Below, piece after piece: positions 11,321 through 22,667 of a DNA stretch of 64,000 nt. The notes beneath the pieces are model-generated. The model had not been told where the DNA came from. It made no database searches and was given only the letters and a program-made list of their open reading frames with translations. This DNA is from Pyropia haitanensis (taxonomy: Eukaryota > Rhodophyta > Bangiophyceae > Bangiales > Bangiaceae). The stretch is taken from contig SDUX01000007.1 of NCBI GenBank assembly GCA_008729055.1, positions 3,664,090 to 3,728,089 on the forward strand. The letters are read 5' to 3'. A program made the position numbers and the translations under genes. Every line of letters starts with the position of its first letter. Within the stretch, counting starts at the first letter, position 1.

Positions 11321-12140
11321 TGCTTGGTGTCAACGTCCGGACTGTCCGGGCTGTGGACTGTTCCCGTAGCCGAGGTGTGTATTGTGTCTAGAGCGCCGCT
11401 TGTGAATGCTTTGATGGAGCTGTTTCTTGCATGGCGGCGTGTTGGGTGGCCGTCCAGCGCTTTTCACTTGTGGCTGTAGGAGATGGGCTCCTAGGTTGTT
11501 GCTGTCATTGTCAGGGCATGACACGCACGCTTCTTTTTGTGGAAACCGTCTGTAGTTGCCATGGCGACTCACAGCGACATCGCTGCTACTGGCGTTGTGT
11601 TCCGCCCCCGCGCTCTCATAGACGTGCCCTAGCGGTGGCAAGTGGTGCCTCCCAGTGCATGCTGCCTCCCAGCAGCCGAGGCAACGCTATCTAGTCCATT
11701 ACTTTGTGTCTCCCTGCCTGATGCATTCTTTCTCTCCGTTCGTCCCACTCATCCATCGCTCTAATGCTTCCCCATCCCCTCTCTCCGGCTCCCCCCGTGT
11801 GATAGTTGGTATTGTTCCGCATCATGCGTTTTGTCTGTGGGCTGACCATGTGTCAATAGCCCAGCCGGTGACGACCTACTGCATGGGCAGGAGGACAAAG
11901 GATGCAAAAACAGCAACTGGTTGAATGTACACGGACGTCTTTGTTTTCGTACACGCCGCACACCCACTGGGCGGGCACAAGAACCAAGCGCCACCGGAGG
12001 AACAAGAGCAGTTATGCAACTCCACAAGAGAAGCAGCAACAGCGAGTACACCATGCAGATCGCACAATGGAGGAGAAAACACAAAAAGCAGGAGCCCCGT
12101 TGACGATTGCGGGTGCGGTCGCACAGCAGCACTGCTTCCC
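11321..12140. other. intergenic region downstream of cyclin
   Basis: About 820 bp with ordinary composition (near 55% GC) between the tentative small ORF and the end of the cyclin gene. It holds the cyclin 3' flank; nothing else is recognised. Confidence 0.55.
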
Positions 12141-12953
12141 TTAGGCCTGTCCTAGGGGCTCTTGTGGTGACGACGGCCCCCAGGATCCACAGCTGCTCGC
12201 AGGTGACGAGCTGCTTGATGTTACGGGTGAGTCCGCGGGCATGTCCGTCACGTCCACCGAGACCTGCGCCGGTGGTGCGCCCATCCCGAGTGCGGCAGGC
12301 GCCCGGGCTTCCGGGCGCGCCAGCATGAAGGCCTCGAAAACCGCATAGGTGTGCGAATCCACCGACACGTTCCAGTTGAGCAGCCGGAGCATGTGGAGTT
12401 CAAGCGCGTTGAGCTCGCGCGTCGATGGGACACCCCCCACCCGGGCGTAGTGCGCCGCGGCGTACACCTCATCGTCCACGTACTTGGCAGCGAGTACCAG
12501 AGCTGTCATGTAGAGCCGGTGCACGTTGTAGTCACTGAGCGCCAGGGCTGGGTAAGCAGCCGACAAGCGGGTAAGGTACACGAGTGCCACCACATAAGCC
12601 GCGTAGGAGCACCCCGTGTAGCGCACCAGGCGCGCAAGATAGTCCGACAATGGGAAGGGCTGCTTGAAGGTTGCAAAGAACATGGAGAGCGGGTCCTCTG
12701 GTGGGGGAATTGGAGCACTTCCCGCACCAGGAGCGTCGGGCGGCAGCGCCGCCACTTGCTCCGTGAGAAGGCCGCTTAGCACGGCGGCCAATCGGACGTC
12801 ACCCATGGTGTACACCGACTTGACCAGCGCGTCGGCCGCCCGCACATGTTGGGCGCAGGCTAGTTGACAGCTATCAACGCTCAGAGGAGAGGACGTCCTC
12901 GCCTTCTTGGCGACACCGCCGCCACGGTTGCAAGGCGGGGTCGAGTGAATCAT
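12141..12953 (-). CDS. P/U-type cyclin (PHO80-like)
   Basis: Regulatory subunit for a cyclin-dependent kinase of the PHO80/cyclin-P/U class, which is linked to phosphate signalling and growth control in yeast and plants. Intronless, 270 aa; I take ATG at 12953 (M-I-H-S-T-P-P) because the open frame further upstream starts only with GTG. The cyclin fold spans about residues 85-205: F-P-L-S-D-Y-L-A-R-L-V-R-Y-T-G-C-S, then A-L-V-Y-L-T-R-L, N-V-H-R-L-Y-M-T-A-L-V-L-A-A-K-Y-V-D-D (the class signature), Y-A-R-V-G-G-V-P-S-T-R-E-L-N-A-L-E and a final L-L-N-W-N-V-S-V. The Ser/Pro-rich C-terminus looks disordered. The specific CDK partner cannot be inferred. Confidence 0.93.
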   Translation of the reverse strand: MIHSTPPCNRGGGVAKKARTSSPLSVDSCQLACAQHVRAADALVKSVYTMGDVRLAAVLSGLLTEQVAALPPDAPGAGSAPIPPPEDPLSMFFATFKQPFPLSDYLARLVRYTGCSYAAYVVALVYLTRLSAAYPALALSDYNVHRLYMTALVLAAKYVDDEVYAAAHYARVGGVPSTRELNALELHMLRLLNWNVSVDSHTYAVFEAFMLARPEARAPAALGMGAPPAQVSVDVTDMPADSPVTSSSSSPASSCGSWGPSSPQEPLGQA

Positions 12954-15900
12954 AGTGGGGATTGTGGAGGGAGAGGAAGGCGGAGCACAAGGTGGTTCGC
13001 CGAAGCGATCGCCGTCAAGGGCGAGCGGGTCCCGCACAGTCGATGAGGGGGCAGACGACGAGGGGGTGGCTGCACAGCAATCGCGGTTGTCCGTGTGGGC
13101 GTCGGCACAAGGGCGGTCGCTGCGAGGGTGTGGAGGTGCTGGTTGAGCTCAACGGCGGTCGTGGCCGCGACGGCATCCACGCCCACCCTCTTAATCGTGC
13201 CCCACCCCCACCCCCAACGGCTGGCTGGGTACTCGCCAGCATGCACAGACCAAGGCGGCGGGCCGTTGGCGCTCCCCGCCAGCGCTTGATCCCAGAGGCC
13301 ACAGTGTCACCTCACCCGTCGCACCACCCCCCACCCATTGGGTTGCCCCCCTCACAGTTTGCGCGAGGAGCAGCAGGCGGCCACACGGGTGATGGCCAAA
13401 GGGCACTCCTCCAGCTGCCGCTGTGCATGCAGCAGTGGCGGCGACGGCCGCACCCCCAGTCCCCTACGGACGGAGGCGGAAGTGCCACCCGGGCTGTGCT
13501 AAACGGGGCCCGCCCTGGGGGCGCCGCTCCTCCTCATTGCCATCCCCACCCCAGCGGCTTGCCGCCGCTGCATGGCGTGCTGCCAGCTAGCCGACGGCCT
13601 GCCCGCGTGCCGACCAAGCAGCGGCTACCCGTTCCCCCGCCAGTATGCTCCGACAGGCGCTCTCGCGTGGGACCCTTCAAACCAAAGGGCCGTGGCTCAA
13701 GACGGCGCCCACTGGCCGCCGTTTTGCTCGACGCAAGCAGCAGGCGGGATATGGTCGGCCTCAAGCCACCGGCGGGATCAAGTGGTGAGGCGCCACGCGG
13801 AGGCACTGTGCCAGGCCCGGCGGCTGAACAGAGGCTTATGCCACGCGCACGGCGCGGCGCCAACGTGAGGGAGAGGTGGCGGCGGCGCCGAGGGCTGGGC
13901 GGCGCCGTCGAGGTCGCACCACCAGCTGGGCGGGCACACCATTGGAGCGTCGCGCGTCAGCCCACCGCAAACGACTCAGCCGTGCACCCGTGGAGGGACG
14001 TGGGGGAGCGCCGCCCGCACCCGCACGTGCAGGCGGCGGACTTCCCGGCCACCGCGGACGAGGCTGCCTCGCTGTGTGCTAACACCGCTCGTCTGCAGGC
14101 GGTCTCTGTCACATGGGATGGCGGACTGGCCGCTTCTGCAGGGTCCTTGAAAGAAAACTCCAGGACGGCAGAACGGCGGGGAGGGGCGCTCCTCTCTGAC
14201 CGCTCCCTGACGGAATGGTGGCGTTTAGAAAGCTGTGTAGGAAGCGGGTGGCTCGCCGCGTGCATACCTGCACTCCCTGCCCACTAGTCAGAGGTGGGAG
14301 CAGCAGAGCCCGACCGCGCCGATGGGCACCTGGAGGCCGGGCACGGCGGGCGCACCCCACAGCTGTCTGGCGCGTGACTGGGTTGACCGCGCCACGGCCG
14401 TACGGGCGGCCGTGCCAGTGCGAGCTGAGCGGAATCCGTCAGAGGTTGTCGCGCGACACCAGGTTCTGTGGCTCGCTGAAAGGCAGGCTTGTGATTCGTT
14501 GAATGCGGGCTTGAGGACGCAACAGGAGCAAACGCCCCTGCAGCACGGGGGACACCTCTGAGCGGTTCAAATGACGTGGTGGTCACCCAATGGCATTCTG
14601 GCGAGAGCTGATGAGCTGGCCAAGATGACGGCCGCGGAGCAATCTCCGTCTCTGCGGATGGACGGCGGTCTGCGCAACAATGTGTCATGGATTGGATTGG
14701 ATAGATATGTGCCGCCGCAGGTGCCGTCCCCACAGCAAACAGCGCTCTCGGTGCGAGGGGTGATGGCCCAAAGCTTGGACGAGCCGGGGGCGACAGCGGG
14801 AATATCGGTCACGGGTCAGAAATCACACCAGCGCAGAGACACTGTTCAAGCGCTGTCGCGGCGTCCACGGTGGAGGGCAACCGTGGTCTGAGAAGCTGTG
14901 GCGGCACCAGACCCGGTCCTGAAGGGGGCGGTGCCGCTCGTCTGCCGCCAAGATTAGGCCACACGTTCCACCGCCCGACAGCGGTGTCGGAACGTGATCC
15001 GCGAGAGCCTCGCCAGCTGGTGGCAGAGGAGCGGCACCTTCGTGGTGTTCTGTACGCTTGACAAGTGGAACTGGGCCTGCGCCAAGACGAGCTGACAGAT
15101 ACCGGTTCCGCCACTGCGCCACGCTCTGGAATTTGATACCTGGGCCTCGTTCAGAGCTCGACAGGCGAGATATTCTCGCGATGATGGGCGCAGGTCGAGA
15201 CGCAGCGTTTTGCTTAGATCCGGGCCAGAAGATGCTCGGCAGTTGTGCAAGGATCGCCTCTCATCCGAATTAACATTGCAAGGGCGTTGGCAACACACGA
15301 TCTGTACAAGGCCCTTTGCTCGCGCGCGTGTTGTGGACTGTCCTGAACGTCCCTGTCTGTCCTCCCGTCAGTCGAAGTCAGCTACCTCGTGAAAAACCTT
15401 CTCGCACAGGCCATGACAGAGCTGACGAGCACGACGTAAGCCATGCGGGCATGTCGCGCCGCCGTGTGGTGTGCTGTATCCGTTGATGGCCTTGTGCCGA
15501 CCCCTGCGGCGGTCCGCCACCAACGGCAAGCGCGTGTGTGTGTGGGCGAGGCGTGTGTGATCCGCAGCGTTGGCGGTGGTGGCGGGCGAGGCGGGGATTG
15601 ACGGCGACGGCCGCCGCGGGAGCCATGCCCCCACCATCCCGCCCGCTGCTCCACTGCGCGGCGCGTCGCGCCGCGCGCGGGCGGTGGTTTGCCGTGTGGC
15701 GTGACCATCGCCGCGGGACGTGGCCATTGTCGCAGCGGCTGCGGCTCCCCACCGCCGCCGCGATGGCGGAGTGTCGGTCGGGGGGGGCGGGACCGGGGGG
15801 GCCGCCAGCCGGGGACGGCGTGTCCAACGGGTGCGGGGACAATGGCGGCGGAGGATGTGGGAGGGGAGCACCCGGCGGATGGCTCCCCGGGCGCACGCCA

Positions 15901-16297
15901 CCCCGCGGGTTGCCCTGTGGAGACTATCATCCGCGCAGCGGAGGCGGATCGTCACCCGACGCTGCACGATGCGGATAGGGCGACGAGGAGGGGAGGGCAC
16001 CGCGGCGGGCCACTTCCCTTAAGCCATCGCCGCAAGGGGGGGGGGGCGACGGTGACCACGTCGCGGACGGCTGCGCAGGAGCAGGGAGCGGCGTGGGGTG
16101 CCATGCGCTGACACTCTGGACAGCGGCGGGGGGAGGGGGCCAAACGCGGGCATGGAACGGACCGGTGCGCCCGCTCGTTTTCCGCGTCGCCAACGCCCCC
16201 TCGCCTCGCTAGCAGCAACAAACAGTCTCTCCGCCAGGAGGCTCCGGATGGCCGCCGTCCAAGCTCTCATCCATCGTGGACCGGGCGTAGTGCGTCA
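12954..16297. other. unassigned region, possible transposon relics
   Basis: No gene supported. A plus-strand frame stays open over 12962-14287 and short frames exist at 14571-14891 and on the minus strand at 14823-15298. Stretches with balanced amino-acid use alternate between strands and frames, as expected for decayed mobile elements, but no reverse transcriptase, integrase or transposase motif is visible. GC-run density rises again after 15.5 kb. Confidence 0.4.
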
Positions 16298-16870
16298 GGG
16301 GACCGAGCGACGCAGAAACAACCAAGGCCACAGTGGGACATGATATGGATGCAACACGGGTGGCATCGGCTGCAGAGCCTGCCATCCCGACACAGAGCAA
16401 CTGGTCACAAACAGCGCTGCCAGTGACAGGCACCAGGGTGGACCGTCTAGCGCAATCATCTCTGCTCCGAACTCCATGGAAAGCACTAAAGAAAATACGC
16501 TGACACGACCAACCCTCGACGCACGCAGCTGCATGCGCACAGAGTCAGGGAGCGGGCACGGGTCCACGGCGGCGGGCGTGGAAAAAAAACAAAGCACACC
16601 ATATGCACACCATCTGCACGCAAACGTACAACGCCCGCGACACTGGAGACCGGCAAAGGGTGGGCCACCAGACACTCCACCCAGGCGGGACATGGCCGCG
16701 TCCGCAGCGGGACGGAGGAGGATGGGAAAGACCCACCGCCCCGCACAACATGACGGGTCATCGAGCGCGCAGGTTGAAACGTACCACAGCGCGACACCGG
16801 ACCTCGCAAGGTCACTCCGTCGCGGTGTCACAGCAACCACCCCACCACGGGAGCACCCGCGTCGGCTCCC
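16298..16870 (+). repeat. dispersed repeat, copy 1 (pairs with 34052-34612)
   Basis: About 570 bp align in the same orientation with 34052-34612 at roughly 75% identity by eye. Anchors include the shared segments ACAAACAGCGC(C/T)GCCAGTG, GACAGGCACCAGG, GGACCGTCTAGCGCAA and the paired ...AGCACGGG/ACCACGGG ends. Mutual divergence includes small indels. Both copies can be read through in several frames on the minus strand (A-L-D-G-P-x-W-C-L-S-L-A-A-L-F-V-T) but carry stops, so they look like relics of one element family. Confidence 0.75.
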
Positions 16871-18119
16871 GCGCGGCGCCCAAGCACCCCACCCCCTCCC
16901 CTCATGGTGCCAACGCTGCCGTCGCCGCGGCGCACCCGCCCGCGGCTGTGTCACCCCCCTACTGCCGTGCTTCCGCATTCCACGCCGCGGGTACGCCGCG
17001 GCGGCCGCCCCGACAGCCGCCGCCCTCGTCCCGGGCTGACAGGCGCCACCGGTCGGCGTCTCGGCGGCGGCAGCGGCGGCAGCGGCAGCGGTGGTGCCAA
17101 TGGCACCGCCAAGGGAGCTCACGACGCGGCGTCTTCCCCGCCCATCCCCCTTCTCGCCCCCCCCCCCTCCCCCCCGCCGGTCGCCTCTGCCATGCATCGG
17201 GGGCGTGGCGTGGTGGCGACCGCGGTGGGCGCCGCCCCCGCATGCGCGGGGACGGCGCCCGCTTGGGAGGACGGTGGTCGGCGGCAGCAGGCAACTGGGG
17301 GGCACGCGTTGCCACGTCGCTGGTCTAGAGGCGGTGGCGGTGACGACGGCGGGTGATAGTGTGGCGGAATACGGAGAGAGGGGCGGGGGTGGCGGGGGCG
17401 GGCGGGGAAGACGCGTGACGTCGGCCGAGAGGGAAAGGAGGGAAAGGAGGCCCGCCTGTGGCGAACCAATCGATCCGGTCTGTAAGCCCCGGCTCCCGAC
17501 TGCTGCTCGTGGCGTCCGTCGCGGGCGGGCCGGCCGCCGCCGGTGCGCGCCACGTTGTCGGCCGAGGACCAAGTCGCCTGCGCCGGCGCCCCGTCCCGGC
17601 CCGCCCCCCGCGCGCCCCCCGCCCGGCCGCCACCACCACCGTCCGCCCCCCCCCCGCCGCCCCTTCCACCCGCGGACGGCGGGCGGCCGCCACCACACCG
17701 CCGCCGCGGCGGCCGCGGGTTCCCACCAGCGTCGTTGGTACGGCGGCCGCCACGGCGGCGGCGCGCCGCGCCGCCGCGTCGGCGTGGCCGGGCGTCCCCG
17801 CGGCGGCGGCGGTTCCCCCTAGCCGGGGCGGCGCGCACGGCCCTCCCCCCCCCCCCCCCACTCCGTCTTTGCCTCCTCGTTCGCTACGCTCTCGCCGGCC
17901 CGCCTCCTCCCCCTCCCCGCCGCCACGGCGGTGGCGGCGGGCGCCGTCCCTCCGTGCCGCCCCCGCCGCGGCGGCCGCACCCGCCGCGCCGTCGACGCGT
18001 CCGCCTTGCCGTAGCGTCTCCGCCCACAGGCCGGCGTGCCCTCCACGGCGCCGGCCGCCGCCGCCGGCAACGTTGCCCGCTGTGTTGACCGTGCCGCCGC
18101 GGGCGTGGCGGGGGCACCA

Positions 18120-18163
<44 letters not shown>

Positions 18164-19058
18164 CCCCAGCCCCTGGCCGCCGTGCAGTGCCGTCGGCGGC
18201 CGTCTCTCGCCACGGGGACGTGGGGCGGGCAGCCGCCGCGGCGATGCACCGCGGCGTCGCCTGGGGGCGGCTGCCGCGGCGGGGTCCGCCGCCGTTGCGG
18301 CTGGCCACCCACCGCCCGTGGCTCGGCGGGTGGGCGTGGACCCTGCCGCACTCCACCGCGCTGGGCGCGGGAGCGCGATGCGGGAGGGCGGGGGGTGGAG
18401 GGGGGGGTGGGGCGGTGACCGTTGCCCCTCCCCCGCATCCCCTGCGCCCCGTGTCCCCCGCGCGCTTGCACCCCCCCCTCATGGGGTCAGCTCCTGATGC
18501 CGCTGCCGCCACGACGGGCGCCGCCACGCTCACCTACATCACCACACCCGCCGCGTCCGCACTCCCACCAAGACCGTGTTCCACTCCCCCATCCGCCCCT
18601 GCCGCCTACCGCTGGCCGCCCCCGCCTGTGACAGTCGAGCCCGCGCGGCGTCGTCGACACCCTGCCCCTGTCTCTGTCGCGTGCACCGCGCGGACACGGG
18701 CTTGACGCTTGGCCGTGGCAACCCCGCTGCCGCCCCTCCCCTAGGGCTCTCCCAGCCAGGCAAGGGGCGACGAGGGCAAACCGTGGGGGGGGGGGGGGGC
18801 GGGCCCGTCCTCGCAACGCTCCCGTCTCGGACACGGGTCGTGCGGCGTGCTGTCCACGTGCGTGCTCCCGTTGTGGCGGTGGTCCGCGCAAGGCGCATGG
18901 CACCGGAGGGTACTTTTGTGGGCGCCCACCGAGCGGAAGGTGCCGTGTCTGCCGCCATCCCATGACAGGAGCGGTGTTTACAGACGGAGGCGGAGACGGT
19001 AGCAAGTGACCGCCGGAACCGGGGACTGGCCACAGCTTCGAGGCGCGCTGGTGACGAC
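16871..19058. other. low-complexity GC-rich tract
   Basis: Extremely GC-rich, with a perfect GGC run at about 18118-18164 and many CCG/GGC strings. Both strands stay open for 400 codons (plus 17458-18705, minus 17325-18533) purely through composition: Arg/Pro/Ala/Gly only, no domain. No gene asserted. Confidence 0.5.
18118..18164. repeat. (GGC)n trinucleotide microsatellite
   Basis: About 15 uninterrupted GGC/CGG triplets lie inside the low-complexity tract, with no supported gene around them. Confidence 0.85.
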
Positions 19059-20179
19059 CGGGTCGGTGCGGGCGGCCAGTGGTCCCGCTCGTGACGGCCA
19101 TTGGCTGGGGGATGGGGGGGGTGGCGAAGAGTGCGAGAAGAGGTGCGGAACGTGCTGGCCACCGCCGCCACTTGCACCAGCCGCCGCGGCATTGGCGGCA
19201 CGGTGGACGCGCGGGCGGCTAGGCGCACACGCTACGCCGCCCCCGGTTCTGACGACCGTTTGGGCGACCACTCTCCCCGCGCACAGACGAGGCGGCGGGA
19301 AAAGATGCGCACACGGCAGAGGGCAGTGTTCCTGACGGGGGCGGCGGCCGGTGGGTGGGTGCCGTCCCCAGCGGGCTTCTCTCTTTCTGTACGCTGTGTG
19401 CGGGGGAGCATTGCACCCCCGCCAGGAGCACGCTCCTGTCTTCGGTCCCTGAAACGTGGCACGAATGCACGCACACACGAGCCTGCCTTGACGATGCACA
19501 CAAGACCATACCCACGCCGATACTGGCTGTGCCTGCAGACGCCGCTGGCTCGCTCGCGGGGCACCGGCAGCAGCTGGCGTCTGTGCGTGGTGGTGCTCCT
19601 GCTGTGGACTGTGGCGCCACGCCTGCGGCTCTCTGATGAACAGCGCGGCGGGTGCGCCGCCCAACGGTGGTATGTGTCTCCACTGTCGGCCGCCAGCGTG
19701 GCGCCCTTGTCCTGTGCAGCGAGGGGGGGGGGACGCAGTTTGTGCCGCTGCCGTCCCCCTCCCAAATACAACCAGAGAGGCGTAGCAGCGGCGGCGGTGC
19801 CGGCGGTGCGGCTGGGACGAAGAGGGGCGTCAGCAGCTAGTGCAACAGGCAGGCAGTGTCTTTACTCGGTACGCCACTCCAATCGCCAGCGGACAGGCAA
19901 GCCGCCACCAGCGTGCGGTGCCACAACCGTGCGGGGACGCCATCTCCACCCTCAGCCCAACGCAGGGTCGCAACTGAGCGCCCTACAAACCAGACAGTCA
20001 AAACTCTCAATCAGACGTTGCACCACACCCGGCGCGGCGGTGCGCCACCGCCCAGCCGCCGAGCCGGAGCGAGGGGTACGACGGGTCCACCCCGCTACCC
20101 TCCCATCCACCCCCCCCCCGACCGACTGCTACAGCCCCGCGCTCCCCCCGGGGCTCCCTCCACGCGCCGGCGAGGGTGC

Positions 20180-21154
20180 TTAGTGGCGAACCCCACCGCA
20201 AACCACTGCACGGATCTTCTTGCACTGCGTGTGGCGTTTCTCGTCATAGCACTTCACGACCCACACCCGGATGCACTTGGAGTGGCCGTCCTCGTCGTCG
20301 TCGCCGCGCGACAGCACGTCGAGGGCAGCCGCGTCGTCGTCCACCACCGCCCCCTCCACGGACGGCTCAGCGGCGGCGCGGACGGCGGCGACCGAGTCGT
20401 AGCTGACGCAAACCATCGCATGGCCATTCTTGCAGTGCTTGTCGTGTTTCCCGCCATAGCACGTCGCACCTCGCACCCAGACGCACTTGGAGTCGTCGTC
20501 CTCGTCGTCGCCGCCGCGCGACGACAGCACGTCGAGGGCGGCCGCGTCGTCGTCCACCACCGCCCCCTCCACGGACGGCTCAGCGGCGGCGCGGACGGCG
20601 GCGACCGAGTCGTAGCTGACGCAAACCATCGCATGGCCATTCTTGCAGTGCTTGTCGTGTTTCCCGCCATAGCACGTCGCACCTCGCACCCAGACGCACT
20701 TGGAGTCGTCGTCCTCGTCGTCGCCGCCGCGCGACGACAGCACGTCGAGGGCGGCCGCGTCGTCGTCCACCACCGCCCCCTCCACGGACGGCTCAGCGGC
20801 GGCGCGGACGGCGGCGACCGAGTCGTAGCTGACGCAAACCATCGCATGGCCATTCTTGCAGTGCTTGTCGTGTTTCCCGCCATAGCACGTCGCACCTCGC
20901 ACCCAGACGCACTTGGAGTTGTCGTCCTCGTCGTCGCCGCCGCGCGACGACAGCACGTCGAGGGCGGCCGCGTCGTCGTCCACCACCGCCCCCTCCACGG
21001 ACGGCTCAGCGGCGGCGTGGACGGCGGCCGGCGACGGAGTAGTGTTCAGCTTGGCCTGTACGGACACAGGCGTGGGTGCCGCTGTGGTGGTCAGCGTGAG
21101 TGTCAGCAGCAGCAGCGTCGCCAGGGCGGTCAGAACCGCCTGCTTGAACGCCAT
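20180..21154 (-). CDS. secreted four-repeat Cys-rich precursor (antimicrobial-peptide-like polyprotein), left copy
   Basis: Unrecognised family; 324 aa. The start at 21154 sits in a good context (acaaccATGg) and begins M-A-F-K-Q-A-V-L-T-A-L-A-T-L-L-L-L, a classic signal peptide ending near T-T-T-A-A. From residue ~47 there are four tandem units of 71 aa (213 bp). Each unit has an acidic spacer (E-P-S-V-E-G-A-V-V-D-D-D-A-A; then D-D-E-D-D) followed by a basic module with C-x7-C-x8-C-x7-C spacing (S-K-C-V-W-V-R-G-A-T-C-Y-G-G-K-H). Units 1-3 are nearly identical. Unit 4 is strongly diverged (K-C-I-R-V-W-V-V-K-C-Y-D-E-K-R-H), yet keeps all four Cys and the exact spacing, which argues for a folded, disulfide-bonded peptide. 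By analogy with plant Ib-AMP-type precursors, where acidic propeptides alternate with basic 4-Cys peptides, release by proteolysis is plausible. Activity is inference only. Confidence 0.85.
   Translation of the reverse strand: MAFKQAVLTALATLLLLTLTLTTTAAPTPVSVQAKLNTTPSPAAVHAAAEPSVEGAVVDDDAAALDVLSSRGGDDEDDNSKCVWVRGATCYGGKHDKHCKNGHAMVCVSYDSVAAVRAAAEPSVEGAVVDDDAAALDVLSSRGGDDEDDDSKCVWVRGATCYGGKHDKHCKNGHAMVCVSYDSVAAVRAAAEPSVEGAVVDDDAAALDVLSSRGGDDEDDDSKCVWVRGATCYGGKHDKHCKNGHAMVCVSYDSVAAVRAAAEPSVEGAVVDDDAAALDVLSRGDDDEDGHSKCIRVWVVKCYDEKRHTQCKKIRAVVCGGVRH
20254..21012 (-). repeat. 213-bp tandem coding repeats, left copy
   Basis: Three and a half-to-four units with a 213-bp period (71 codons) encode the acidic spacer plus 4-Cys module. 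The first three are nearly identical at the base level, indicating recent duplication or homogenisation; the last (nearest 20180) is diverged. Confidence 0.92.
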
Positions 21155-22667
21155 GGTTGTCAAAACTGGAGAGGGCAGCGCACAGAACGGGGCGGCTGGG
21201 GGGGTGGAGCAAGCGAGAGCGGTAGCAGTGAGGGGGGGCAGGCGTGCGAGTGGGCGGTGGGGTGGTGCAGGCCACGGTGGCGGAAGACGAGGCGGAGTAG
21301 GTTGAGGTGATGGGTGGCGTTGGTGTCCCCGACGGCAGCCGGTGGAGGTGGGTTCAAGTAGGGGCATTCGCGTCTGCGACGCTACCCGTCGATGCCACGC
21401 CACACTGGCTACATCGGAGAAGGAGCGCCTGGCTGGGCTCGCCCGCATCGAGCTTTCGGGTACGCCGCGGGGGGAGCTCTTCCCAGGCGCCGATGGGCAG
21501 AGACGTCGACAATGCGACTCGCGCAGAAGCGAGGGAACCCCGGAACGGGGGATCCTCCGGCTATCGCTGCGCTCGGAGCAACACACGGCCGGCAGACACA
21601 ACACGGCGGATGGCGGACACAACAGGTGGCAGGCGGCCGGTGCCGACGCAACTCAGGCGAGGCCCACAGCTCGGGCGGGGCACACAGCCATGATGTCAAT
21701 GAATGAATGCCCTCGCTGGTCATTGCCTCGCACGACACCGTAGGCGGGGCTACGGGGCGGTGGGGTCCTCACGTGTGGCCTCCCGCCCATCTGTTGTCCA
21801 TCGATGTGCTGTACAAGGGGGGAGGGACGCGTGGATCACGACGTATGGCGGTAGTTGCCGCCGCTCGTTGTGTACAGCCATTACGCACTCGGCTTTTCTG
21901 TGTCCCAGTTATGGCAACTCTGCTTGGCATACAGGTGAGTGATATTGAGTGTCGATCTCTTCTGGGGCACTGTCCGTGCCAGGGCGTGCGTTGAGTGACG
22001 GCTGAGAGTGGAGCTACACTGTGACACATAAGTGGGTCATGACGGTGTAGCATTGAGTATGGTGGTTGCATTTCGTAGACGGACCGCCAGGTATATATGC
22101 ATACGGCACGGCATTCGCGGAACGGCCGTGCAACCCGCGTCTGGTGCCCCTTTCGCTGAAGAGAAGCGACAGGAATATGACAACACACGCCTGCCACGAC
22201 CAAGGGTACAGAAACCACACGGACGCCACAGTACGCTGGAGCTGGGGGACCTTCCTGTGCAGTCAGGACTCGGTGCTGTGCGTGTGTCCGTGCAGTCCAT
22301 CATATGGCACCCCTGCCATAGAAGTGGGTCATATTGAGACTCGATCTATTCTTGGTTCGTGGTGGGAGTGGGGCTACGTTGATCACAGGATGCCCGGATG
22401 TCACATATGTGAGAGTCCCAAAATGTTCACATTTGAAAAATTGAACGCTCAGCCAGGACCGAAAGAGGGCTCCAGTCGTCTATGTATTTAATCGACTTCC
22501 GACACAAAACAACAGAAGGACGCAGGTGGGCAAGCCGTGGGTATGCAAGGCGGGTACCCATTGTCAATAAATAAACAATGAGCCGCTGTCTATGGAAATG
22601 AAGAAGACGGCACACCTCGTGCGGCGCTCCGGAGACAGCTCAGACAGAACTGCTCGGCAATAGTGGA

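Larger units (their letters stand above)
19059..22667 (+). repeat. left arm of giant inverted duplication
   Basis: Reverse complement of 23163-23375 plus 29798-33202. From about 19245 inward to 22667 the arms are almost identical: translated frames match residue for residue, one C-run differs (10 at about 20110 versus 9 at about 32140), and one base differs near the inner end (about 22649). The outermost ~185 bp (19059-19245) are clearly more diverged, with substitutions and indels, before homology fades. The arm contains one complete Cys-repeat precursor gene (20180-21154, minus) pointing outward. Confidence 0.93.

Noticed and set aside
13037..13037. Upstream start for the cyclin at 13037
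   Set aside because: That codon is GTG; the first in-frame ATG followed by normal sequence is at 12953.
12962..14287. 441-residue plus-strand ORF
   Set aside because: Starts without ATG, no domain, and sequence character switches strand and frame along it, as in decayed DNA.
17325..18533. 402-residue minus-strand and 415-residue plus-strand ORFs
   Set aside because: Both strands open at once in a GC-only tract, no recognisable domain or normal amino-acid balance.
19101..20183. 360-residue ORF on the strand opposite the Cys-repeat precursor, present in both arms
   Set aside because: Conserved only because the arms are identical; the opposite strand has the signal peptide and repeats, and a C-run length difference breaks this frame between arms.
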